From: JBJFGR01 sp051892875
Lineage (GTDB): Bacteria > Pseudomonadota > Gammaproteobacteria > Enterobacterales > Succinivibrionaceae
Assembly: GCA_051892875.1 (NCBI GenBank)
Contig: JBJFGR010000116.1
Span: forward strand, 1 to 38,858
Length of the DNA: 38,858 nt
Direction: 5' to 3'
Both the position numbers and the translations under genes were made by a program. Position 1 is the stretch's first letter, and each line of letters opens with the position of its first letter. The notes under the pieces were generated by a model. It had not been told where the DNA came from and searched no databases. It worked only from the letters and a program-made list of their open reading frames with translations. Positions 25,982 to 33,426 of the stretch are shown piece by piece.

Positions 25982-27169
25982 ATGGACATGCTTATGACAG
26001 ATATTGTTCAAATACGTAACAAAATTAATGAAATAGATAATGAGATTATAGAATTACTTGCAGAAAGAGAGAAAGCCATTCTACAGGTAGCAGAATACAA
26101 ATACGATAATGGTATTCCTGTAAAAGATAAAGAGCGAGAGGAAGCTCATTTAAAGGAAATGTTAGATAGAGCGGTACAGAAAGGTGTATCAACTCAATTA
26201 GTTGCAGATTTAGTTAATTCAATATATAAAACTTCTGTTGCTAAACAAATATCATATATCAATGGTTTATATTGCACAAAAGGTTTAGGAAATAATGATA
26301 TAAAAGTTTCATTTTTAGGCAATAAAGGCACATATTCACATTTAGCAACTTATAAATATTTTTCAGCATTTAAAAATAAAATTATTGAGAGAAATTGTAA
26401 GTCATTTGATGAAATTGTTAATGCTGTTGAAAACGAAGAAGTTACTTGTGGGATAATTCCTATTGAAAATACATCATCAGGTTGTATCAATGAAGTATAT
26501 GATATTTTGCAAGATGCCAAGGTTTATATCATTGGAGAATTAACATTACCAATAGATCATTGCTTATTAACAGCAGTTCCTACAGATTTATCTCAGATAG
26601 AAGAGGTTTATAGTCATCCTCAACCTATATCTCAGTGTTTGATATGGTTACACAACAATCTTCCAAATGTAAAATTTAAGGCATGTTCTTCAACAGCAGA
26701 AGCAATGGAGATTGTTGAAAATTTACAAAGTCCAAAAGTTGTTGCTATAGGTTCTGAAATGGGAGGGGAAATTTTTAATGAAAAACCTCTTTACAGAAAT
26801 ATTGCAAATCAGAAAGTTAATGTAACTAGATTTATAGTAATTGGAAAGAGTAAGATTATAGTTCCTGAAAATGTAATTGCAAAAACAACATTAATTTTTA
26901 CCACGGAGAATAAACCAGGTTCTTTAGTAAAAGTATTAAGTATTTTTAGTAAAAATAATATAAATATATCAAAATTACAATCAAGGCCAAGATCTCCTAG
27001 TTCATTAGAGAGAAATACAATTTGGGCAGAGACTTTTTATATAGATATAATGGTGAATTCAGAAAGTTTGTTAATGCAAAATATATTATTGGAATTAAAA
27101 GAAGTAACTGGTTATGTAAGGGTATTAGGCTGTTATGTTGCTGATACAGTTGAAGGTTGTAAGGGATAG
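25982..27169 (+). CDS. pheA: Bifunctional chorismate mutase / prephenate dehydratase (P-protein)
   Basis: PheA converts chorismate to prephenate and then to phenylpyruvate in phenylalanine synthesis. Domain order over 395 residues: AroQ chorismate mutase (about 1-90, 'IDNEIIELLAEREKAILQVA'); prephenate dehydratase from about 108 ('VSFLGNKGTYSHLA', 'GIIPIENTSSGCINEVYDIL'); and the ACT regulatory domain from about 300 ('KPGSLVKVLSIF', 'LQSRP'). Starts at 25982, 25988 and 25994 are all in frame, with no clear ribosome-binding site to decide. The DUF2802 gene follows after 3 bases, an odd operon partner. Confidence 0.96.
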   Translation: MDMLMTDIVQIRNKINEIDNEIIELLAEREKAILQVAEYKYDNGIPVKDKEREEAHLKEMLDRAVQKGVSTQLVADLVNSIYKTSVAKQISYINGLYCTKGLGNNDIKVSFLGNKGTYSHLATYKYFSAFKNKIIERNCKSFDEIVNAVENEEVTCGIIPIENTSSGCINEVYDILQDAKVYIIGELTLPIDHCLLTAVPTDLSQIEEVYSHPQPISQCLIWLHNNLPNVKFKACSSTAEAMEIVENLQSPKVVAIGSEMGGEIFNEKPLYRNIANQKVNVTRFIVIGKSKIIVPENVIAKTTLIFTTENKPGSLVKVLSIFSKNNINISKLQSRPRSPSSLERNTIWAETFYIDIMVNSESLLMQNILLELKEVTGYVRVLGCYVADTVEGCKG

Positions 27170-27172
27170 TTT

Positions 27173-27748
27173 ATGTTGTTATCAATAATAGCAGTTACGC
27201 TTTCTATAATTGGATATATTATTGCTGTAGGTACATTGTTGTATGCCTTTAAATTAAAGAAAGAAATAAAGGAATTAAAAGAAGATAGTAAAGCCTGTTT
27301 AGATGATATGAATAGGCAATTTAATAGTACGCGTAAAAAGGTTGATGAGATTTTAATAGGCAATTTAAATCTAGGAACTGTTTTAAATTCATTACAAACT
27401 AGTGTTGATTCATTAGCTGACAAGCAAAATGATATGCAATTGCAAGATCCTAATAGTAAATTATATGTTCGTGCTAAAAAGATGATTGAACTAGGGGCTG
27501 ATATTGATGAAGTTGTTCAGGAGTGTGAAATTCCTAAAGCTGAAGCTGAAATGTTGTTTAGGTTACAATTTAAAGATAAGGGGAATTTTTCAAGTGAAAA
27601 GCAAGAGTCTTCTTACGATGAAGACACACTTGATAATAGCAATAAAATCAATTCGAATGATTTAAAGTCTACAAAGTCTTATTCTAAAGATTTAGGTAAT
27701 AACTTGCCGAAAGAAGCATTAAATATGATGGCGCATTTTAAAAAGTAA
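27173..27748 (+). CDS. DUF2802 protein of the chemotaxis cluster (PA1465-like)
   Basis: The 191-residue protein has one N-terminal membrane helix (about residues 1-25), a charged coiled-coil stretch and the DUF2802 segment 'YVRAKKMIELGADIDEVVQE' followed by 'KAEAEMLFRL' (about 98-130). Members of this family sit directly after cheW in Pseudomonas and relatives (PA1465). Their role is not established as far as I know. Here it follows pheA by only 3 bases, so it is probably co-transcribed with pheA, and cheW lies next to it in reverse orientation. The Ser/Asn/Lys-rich tail looks disordered. Confidence 0.82.
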   Translation: MLLSIIAVTLSIIGYIIAVGTLLYAFKLKKEIKELKEDSKACLDDMNRQFNSTRKKVDEILIGNLNLGTVLNSLQTSVDSLADKQNDMQLQDPNSKLYVRAKKMIELGADIDEVVQECEIPKAEAEMLFRLQFKDKGNFSSEKQESSYDEDTLDNSNKINSNDLKSTKSYSKDLGNNLPKEALNMMAHFKK

Positions 27749-27892
27749 AAACAAAAATAAACAATAAAAGAGTTATCGAGCATATGTGTGGGTAAAAGAG
27801 AAGATTTATGCATAATTTTTCCTATAGAACTTTCAGACCCTATGTTCTTTTAAAACTGGACAAAACAGTTTGCAAAAAAGGGACAAATAAAA

Positions 27893-27935
27893 TAAAAAAT
27901 CCCACCTAAGTGTTACCTTGGTGGGAGATTTTTTT
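27893..27935. terminator. Bidirectional terminator between the DUF2802 gene and cheW
   Basis: CCCACCTAAG (27901-27910) pairs with CTTGGTGGG (27917-27925, one base bulged). A-rich sequence lies on the left and TTTTTTT on the right, so it can stop transcription from both converging genes. Confidence 0.85.
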
Positions 27936-27949
27936 GTTAAAATCTAACA

Positions 27950-28435
27950 CTAGATTTGACTTAGTTCTTCCCATTCTTTGTCTGTAAGAAGTTTGTTTAA
28001 GTCAATTAAAATTAATAGTTCGTTTTCTCTATTGCTTACGCCTTTTATGAATTGAGCACTTTCTTCGGTACCCACATTTGGTGCAGGATCAATATCTCCT
28101 GAATTCAAATCCACAACTTCAGCAACGCTATCAACTAAGATACCAACGACTTGGTTGCTTGCTTCAATAATTACGATTCTTGAGCTATCGGTAATTACAC
28201 CGGGTTCTAAACCAAAACGCATTCTAGTATCGATAACTGTAACAACATTACCACGAAGATTTATTATTCCCAATACATAAGCAGGTGCTCCTGGTACAGG
28301 GGCTATATCAGTATAACGTAATACTTCTTTTACTTGCATTACATTTACGCCATAAACTTCTTTATCTAAATGAAAAGTTACCCAACGTAACACTTCGTTT
28401 GATTTTTCTTGATTGCTATTTAAAACTTCTGCCAT
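27950..28435 (-). CDS. cheW: Chemotaxis coupling protein CheW
   Basis: CheW bridges CheA and chemoreceptors. The 161-residue protein starts MAEVLNSNQEKSNEVLRWVT, with the two SH3-like lobes of the family: 'VYGVNVMQVKEVLR', 'VPGAPAYVLGIINLRGNVVT' and 'IVIIEASNQVVGILVDSV'. In Pseudomonas and Vibrio it lies on the same strand between parP and DUF2802. Here it is inverted downstream of DUF2802 and stands alone, so it must have its own promoter upstream of 28435. Confidence 0.96.
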   Translation of the reverse strand: MAEVLNSNQEKSNEVLRWVTFHLDKEVYGVNVMQVKEVLRYTDIAPVPGAPAYVLGIINLRGNVVTVIDTRMRFGLEPGVITDSSRIVIIEASNQVVGILVDSVAEVVDLNSGDIDPAPNVGTEESAQFIKGVSNRENELLILIDLNKLLTDKEWEELSQI

Positions 28436-28558
28436 GATAGTGTTCCTTATCTATCGACATTATTATTTAACGATATAGATTAATATAAGGATATCAATAA
28501 AACATGTATTTAACTATAAATATTAATTGCATTTTTGACTGATACCTAAAAATTTTTA

Positions 28559-29236
28559 TTAGTCATTAATTTGTAATGGTAATTTCCAATCAATTGGATT
28601 TTTTTTATTAGCTACAAGGTAAGCATTACATAATTTAAAGTGATTACAACCAAAAAAACCTCTATAAGCACTTAAAGGACTTGGGTGAGGAGCTTTTAAT
28701 ACTAAATGTTTAGATGTGTCTACATGTTTGCATTTTTGTTGAGCAGGACTACCCCATAACATAAAAACGGTGTTTTGGGTATAGGCATTTATTTGTTCTA
28801 TTACTTTGTCTGTAAAAATATTCCAACCAATTTGGGCATGACTTTGAGGTCGGCCAGCTTCAACTGTTAAAGTATTATTGAGCATAAATACCCCTTGTTC
28901 TGCCCAACGAGCTAAGTAACCATGATGAGGGATAATAAATTCATCACCATATTCACTATGGAGTTCTGTGTAGATGTTTTTTAGAGAGGGAGGTATTGCA
29001 ATATTAGGTTTTACAGAAAAACATAGTCCATGAGCTTGATTTGGACCATGGTAGGGATCTTGGCCTATTATTACCACTTTAAGATTATCAAAAGAAGTGT
29101 ATTTAAAAGCATTAAAAACATCTTCTTTTGGAGGGTATACCATGGTTGTTTTTCGTCTATCTTCAACAAAATTCATAATTTTTTTGAAATAGTCTTTGTT
29201 TTTTTCAAGGCCTATTACATCGTGCCAAGTAGTCAT
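28559..29236 (-). CDS. ung: Uracil-DNA glycosylase
   Basis: Ung removes uracil from DNA and starts base-excision repair. The 225-residue family 1 enzyme (E. coli 229) has the water-activating motif 'GQDPYHG' with catalytic Asp60, 'FMLNNTLTVEAGRPQSHAQI' in the middle, 'VFMLWGSPAQ' and the DNA-intercalation loop 'HPSPLSA' with the second catalytic residue, His. The start at 29236 is chosen because TTGGAG lies 6 bases upstream and homologs begin here. An in-frame ATG at 29338 adds 34 unrelated hydrophobic residues. The gene is monocistronic. Confidence 0.96.
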   Translation of the reverse strand: MTTWHDVIGLEKNKDYFKKIMNFVEDRRKTTMVYPPKEDVFNAFKYTSFDNLKVVIIGQDPYHGPNQAHGLCFSVKPNIAIPPSLKNIYTELHSEYGDEFIIPHHGYLARWAEQGVFMLNNTLTVEAGRPQSHAQIGWNIFTDKVIEQINAYTQNTVFMLWGSPAQQKCKHVDTSKHLVLKAPHPSPLSAYRGFFGCNHFKLCNAYLVANKKNPIDWKLPLQIND

Positions 29237-29512
29237 AAGAACTCCAAATTCTGGTAAATAATAATGAATGCACTTAATTGTATTATAAGGTATACAACTG
29301 TGTATTTGAAATATAATTATATAAAATATAAAAAACAATTTATAACTTATAGATGTTTAAATAGTGTGAATATTACAAAAATTAATGTGGTTTATTGTAG
29401 ATACTTCATAGATTAATTTTTTTATAACAATTATAGTATGCATATAGGAAGATAAGTCTATAATCTGATTATTATAATAATATTATATTTTGGGGTTGTT
29501 GGATGATTTTTT

Positions 29513-31135
29513 ATGGAAAACAGAACTGAAACTGAAAAAGAAGAAATTGATATTGACTATAAAATCAATGATTCAATGATTAATAAGTATAACTATTGTT
29601 TAAGTATTTCTAGCCATGATTTATTATCTCCTGAAGATGAACTTAAATATACTAAAATTATATTTCATAATTCAGAAAACCTAAGAGATATAATAACAGA
29701 TTCTATTTTTGTAATTGGTTTTGTGATAAATGAATATCATAAACATATAGTTTCTTCTCAATCAAATATTGAAGATATAATGGATTTTGTCATTTGTTTT
29801 ATTGGTGAACAAAATGATATAGAAGACTCTGACAATGATTTTTTAATTGTTTATGATGAAAAGTTTAAAAATCTAGAAAATTTATATAATCAGTTGAAAC
29901 TAGCTTTTGAAAAAAAATCAACAAAATCTGAGGTTAATGTTATAAAAGAAGAACTTAAAAAATTGTTAAAAACTATTGTTTTTGCTCCAATTTTTTATGA
30001 TGAACTAATTAAAAAGTTAGATGTTTGGTTTGGTGATATAGTTAGTATTTGTAAGCCGATATCTAATGTTATCACAAAATATCACATAGTTGATAATAAT
30101 CTTTTTCAGAAAAAAGAATATATATTAGTAAATTCACCAATTGTAAAGGCCAATATTATTTGGTTAACCCCAAAAAATAGAAATGAAATAAGTAGTAATA
30201 AAGAAATTTCAATATCTTTTGGAGATGTTGATATATTGGATAATACTTTAGAAAAGATTTCAGGTATTGAAAAAAAATATTTTCATAAGATAGATGAAAT
30301 AATTGATTATTATAATAATATTAAAGAAAAGTATATAGAAGGTAAAAAAGCTAGAGATATGATGATTCTTTCTAATACTAGACTTGTAATGCATGAGGCT
30401 CGAAGATTTTTAAGAGAAGATATGGATGTCCTTATGTATGAAGATCTGTGTCAATATGGAATTTTTGGGTTAATAAGAGCGATAGAGAAGTTTGACTATC
30501 GAAAAGGATATAAGTTCTCTACATATGCTATAAATTGGATTAGACAGAGTATTGGAAGGGCGGTTGAAAATAATATACGAACAATTAGATTACCAATTAA
30601 TAAAGAAGATAAATTGCGTAAAATAATTAACTTTTGTAATAATTTTAAAAATAAAAATCACAGAGAAGCAACTGATAAGGAAGTTGCTGAAGAACTAGAT
30701 ATTTCATTATACGTTGTAACAGAACTGCGACAGTATGTGAAGCCTATTTTATCTACAAGTGTTAAAAATAATAAAGGTGAAGAAAAAACTGTAGATATTC
30801 TAGATACTATTGTTGATGAGCGTATTCCTACACCTTTTCAGGATGTTGAGCATCAAAATTTAGTAGAATGTATAAATAAAGCTTTAGCTAGTTTAGCACC
30901 AAGAGAAGCAGATATTATCAGAAAACGTTTTGGTATTGGTGTTAATGTGGAACTTACACTAGAAGAAATAGGCAAGATATATAATATTAAAGCAGAGCGA
31001 ATTAGACAAATAGAAAATACAACTTTATACAAATTAGCAATGAATAAAAGATTTGCTTTTTTGCGAGACTTTTTATCTGTAAGTTCTTCGGAGTTATCTG
31101 AAAAATTAAATCGAATGAAACAAAAGAATTATTGA
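29513..31135 (+). CDS. Divergent RpoD-like sigma-70 paralog with large non-conserved region
   Basis: The 540-residue sigma-70 family protein has region 1.2 ('HDLLSPEDELKYTKI', about 34-48), then about 230 residues in the place of the RpoD non-conserved region. Next come regions 2.1-2.4 ('YGIFGLIRAIEKFDYRKGY', 'KFSTYAINWIRQSIGRAVEN'), 3 and 4 ('LAPREADIIRKRFGIGV', 'AERIRQIEN'). It lacks region 1.1. Against E. coli RpoD, W433 is Asn, T440 is Gly and R584 is Ala, all at promoter-contact positions, while W434, Q437 and R588 are kept. RpoS and RpoH have no such large insert, so it is best seen as an RpoD paralog with changed specificity. The surrounding genes do not tell its regulon. Confidence 0.85.
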   Translation: MENRTETEKEEIDIDYKINDSMINKYNYCLSISSHDLLSPEDELKYTKIIFHNSENLRDIITDSIFVIGFVINEYHKHIVSSQSNIEDIMDFVICFIGEQNDIEDSDNDFLIVYDEKFKNLENLYNQLKLAFEKKSTKSEVNVIKEELKKLLKTIVFAPIFYDELIKKLDVWFGDIVSICKPISNVITKYHIVDNNLFQKKEYILVNSPIVKANIIWLTPKNRNEISSNKEISISFGDVDILDNTLEKISGIEKKYFHKIDEIIDYYNNIKEKYIEGKKARDMMILSNTRLVMHEARRFLREDMDVLMYEDLCQYGIFGLIRAIEKFDYRKGYKFSTYAINWIRQSIGRAVENNIRTIRLPINKEDKLRKIINFCNNFKNKNHREATDKEVAEELDISLYVVTELRQYVKPILSTSVKNNKGEEKTVDILDTIVDERIPTPFQDVEHQNLVECINKALASLAPREADIIRKRFGIGVNVELTLEEIGKIYNIKAERIRQIENTTLYKLAMNKRFAFLRDFLSVSSSELSEKLNRMKQKNY

Positions 31136-31709
31136 TACTTATTTAGTATAAGCAATAAAATTTGGCTCTTTGTGCATAGTTGTGGATTGAAATTGAGAGC
31201 TATACACCTATAAGCCCTTATTTATACAATTCTCACCACTTTATTTCTTCTGTTGAAAAGAGAAATTTCTATATTTGACAACGACAAGAATGACTCTTAT
31301 AAGTAAAGATACCTTTAAAGTTGTAATACTTGAATGATTTTTAACAAATTTCCAAGAATCTATAATAGAATAGAGTTATAGACGTTTACAAATTTCTTTA
31401 ATAAAGTAGTAGCAGAAACCATTTAACATTCCTTTTTTGTTTTTTTGCAACTACAAAAATACAGAATTGAAATGGTTTTTTCAATTTTTAGTTTTAAAAG
31501 AACACAAAGATCTGTGAAAGATCTTTATGGTAAAACCACTAAGAGTCTTCATGATTTACCCACACATAAACACAATGACTCTATTTTTTACTTTACTATA
31601 AGTAAAAAAACACCAGTATTGGTTGTAAGCTATGTTAGAATTAAAGTTTGTGAATCTTAAATAATTGAATTTATAAATATTTATTTAAATAAAGTAAATG
31701 AAGGCTTAG
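31136..31709. other. 574-bp stretch without a supported gene
   Basis: A 71-codon open frame on the + strand (31445-31660) has no ribosome-binding site and no recognised motif, so it is not called. The sequence GGCTCTTTGTGCATAGTTGTGG near 31164 is reminiscent of ISL3-type terminal repeats, and the less AT-rich stretch around 31190-31250 may be element debris. This is a weak impression. TATAAT near 31363 could be a -10 box without a clear target. Confidence 0.3.
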
Positions 31710-32153
31710 ATGAGAAAAAAAATATTATCACTTTTAAGTTATGTATTATCAGTTTTTGTGGGTTTTGGATTATTCTATTTTTTTCGTACAGAATTGCTAC
31801 CATCTTTAAATCTTTATCTATCTGATGAAAAAGGATTTATAAAAAAGGAATTAGTTCAAGTTAAAAATGCATTACCAATAGAGAATGGTGATAAATCACT
31901 AGTCTTAAAAGATGTTACTTTTGATGATGAATTGAATGTTCTATTTTATGTTGAAATAAATAATGAATTGGATTCAATTAAATCATTAGAGGTTAAATTT
32001 AATGAACTTCATTTTTATAAAACAATGTGTGAAAGTGTTTTGAGTCAAGAAATTCTTAAAAAAAATGGAACTATATCAGTACAGTTATCAGCTCCTAAAT
32101 CTAATTTAAGCACAAAAATTGATCTAAATTGTACACAGAAATCAAAAAAATAA
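31710..32153 (+). CDS. Hypothetical membrane-anchored protein
   Basis: The 147-residue protein starts MRKKILSLLSYVLSVFVGFG, a positively charged N-terminus and one hydrophobic helix to about residue 27. It reads as a signal anchor rather than a lipoprotein, since no lipobox is present. The remaining 120 residues are predicted to face the periplasm and are rich in Lys, Ser and Leu, with two Cys ('TMCESV', 'LNCTQ') that could pair. No family was recognised. It precedes asd by 107 bases. Confidence 0.65.
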   Translation: MRKKILSLLSYVLSVFVGFGLFYFFRTELLPSLNLYLSDEKGFIKKELVQVKNALPIENGDKSLVLKDVTFDDELNVLFYVEINNELDSIKSLEVKFNELHFYKTMCESVLSQEILKKNGTISVQLSAPKSNLSTKIDLNCTQKSKK

Positions 32154-32197
32154 TTATTGTGAATTCTTTCTCAAAACTATCATTTAAGAATTTTTTT

Positions 32198-32206
32198 TGA
32201 TAGAAT
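32198..32206 (+). promoter_or_regulatory. Extended -10 promoter candidate for asd
   Basis: TGATAGAAT (TGn plus TAGAAT), preceded by a T run, is the same 9-mer as at 25708-25716. It lies 54 bases before the asd ATG, with no good -35. Confidence 0.4.
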
Positions 32207-32260
32207 AGAAAATTATTTTATTGCAGATTTAAGATTTTTTATTTACTTAATGGTGTAAAC

Positions 32261-33373
32261 ATGAAGAAAGTTGGTTTTATCGGCTGGCGTGGTATGGTTG
32301 GCTCTGTGTTAATGAATCGTATGCAGGAAGAAAATGATTTTGCAGCGATTGATCCAGTATTTTTTACAACATCTCAAGCTGGTCAAAAAGCTCCAGTTTT
32401 TGGTGGTAAAGATGCAGGTGTTTTATTAGATGCTAATAATATTGATGCTTTAAAAGCTATGGATATTATTGTTACCTGTCAAGGTGGTGATTATACAAAG
32501 AGTATATATCCAAAGTTAATGGCTACAGGTTGGCAAGGTTATTGGATTGATGCAGCTTCAGCATTAAGAATGGATGATAATGCGGTTATTATTTTAGATC
32601 CAGTAAATGGTAAAATCATTGATGATGCTTTAAACAAGGGTGTTAAGACTTTTGTTGGTGGTAACTGTACAATAAGCTTAATGTTGATGGGTTTAGGTGG
32701 TTTGTTCCAAAACGATTTAGTTGAATGGATTCAATCATCAACTTATCAAGCTGCTTCAGGTGCTGGTGCTAAGAATATGCGTGAACTATTAACTCAAATG
32801 GGTTGTTTATATGGTTCAGTGGCTGATCAGTTAAAAGATCCTGCTTCAGCTATTTTAGATATTGAAAAGAAAGTTCGTGACACAATGCGTGACGACTCAT
32901 TCCCAACTAAGGAATTTTTAGTGCCACTAGCTGGTTCATTAATTCCATGGATTGATGTTCAGTTGCCAAATGGTCAAAGTAAGGAAGAATGGAAGGGTAT
33001 GGCTGAAGCTAATAAGATTTTGGGATTAGCACCAGCTACAATTCCTGTAGATGGTAACTGTGTTCGTATCAGCTCATTACGTTGTCATAGTCAGTCATTC
33101 TTAATAAAATTAAAGAAGAATGCTTCTATCCAAGCGATAGAAGAAATGATTGCTGCTCACAACCAATGGGCTAAAGTTATTCCAAATGAAAAGGAAATTA
33201 CTATACGTGAATTAACACCAGCAAAGGTAACTGGTACTTTATCAGTTCCAGTTGGTCGTTTACGTAAGACAAATTTTGGAGAATTATATTTAAATGCATT
33301 CTCTGTTGGTGACCAATTATTATGGGGTGCTGCAGAACCTTTACGTCGTATGTTAAATATTTTAGTAAAGTAA
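32261..33373 (+). CDS. asd: Aspartate-semialdehyde dehydrogenase
   Basis: Asd reduces aspartyl phosphate to aspartate semialdehyde with NADPH, the branch point for lysine/diaminopimelate, threonine and methionine. The 370-residue protein is of the gammaproteobacterial type. Its N-terminal nucleotide-binding motif is 'VGFIGWRGMVGSVL', catalytic Cys136 is in 'GGNCTISLMLMGLG', and the substrate-binding His is in 'SLRCHSQSF'. It is monocistronic between an upstream extended -10 site and a terminator. Confidence 0.97.
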   Translation: MKKVGFIGWRGMVGSVLMNRMQEENDFAAIDPVFFTTSQAGQKAPVFGGKDAGVLLDANNIDALKAMDIIVTCQGGDYTKSIYPKLMATGWQGYWIDAASALRMDDNAVIILDPVNGKIIDDALNKGVKTFVGGNCTISLMLMGLGGLFQNDLVEWIQSSTYQAASGAGAKNMRELLTQMGCLYGSVADQLKDPASAILDIEKKVRDTMRDDSFPTKEFLVPLAGSLIPWIDVQLPNGQSKEEWKGMAEANKILGLAPATIPVDGNCVRISSLRCHSQSFLIKLKKNASIQAIEEMIAAHNQWAKVIPNEKEITIRELTPAKVTGTLSVPVGRLRKTNFGELYLNAFSVGDQLLWGAAEPLRRMLNILVK

Positions 33374-33393
33374 GCTTTTAATATTTAGTAATT

Positions 33394-33425
33394 AAAAAGG
33401 TATGATTTTTAATCATACCTTTTTT
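33394..33425. terminator. Bidirectional terminator between asd and the TPR response regulator gene
   Basis: A perfect 14-bp stem (33394-33407 with 33411-33424) with a TTT loop, flanked by an A run on the left and a T run on the right. It serves the two convergent genes. Confidence 0.92.
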
Positions 33426-33426
33426 G

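Noticed and set aside
31445..31660. 71-codon ORF between the sigma factor gene and the 31710 gene
   Set aside because: No ribosome-binding site, no recognisable motif, and composition like noncoding sequence around it.
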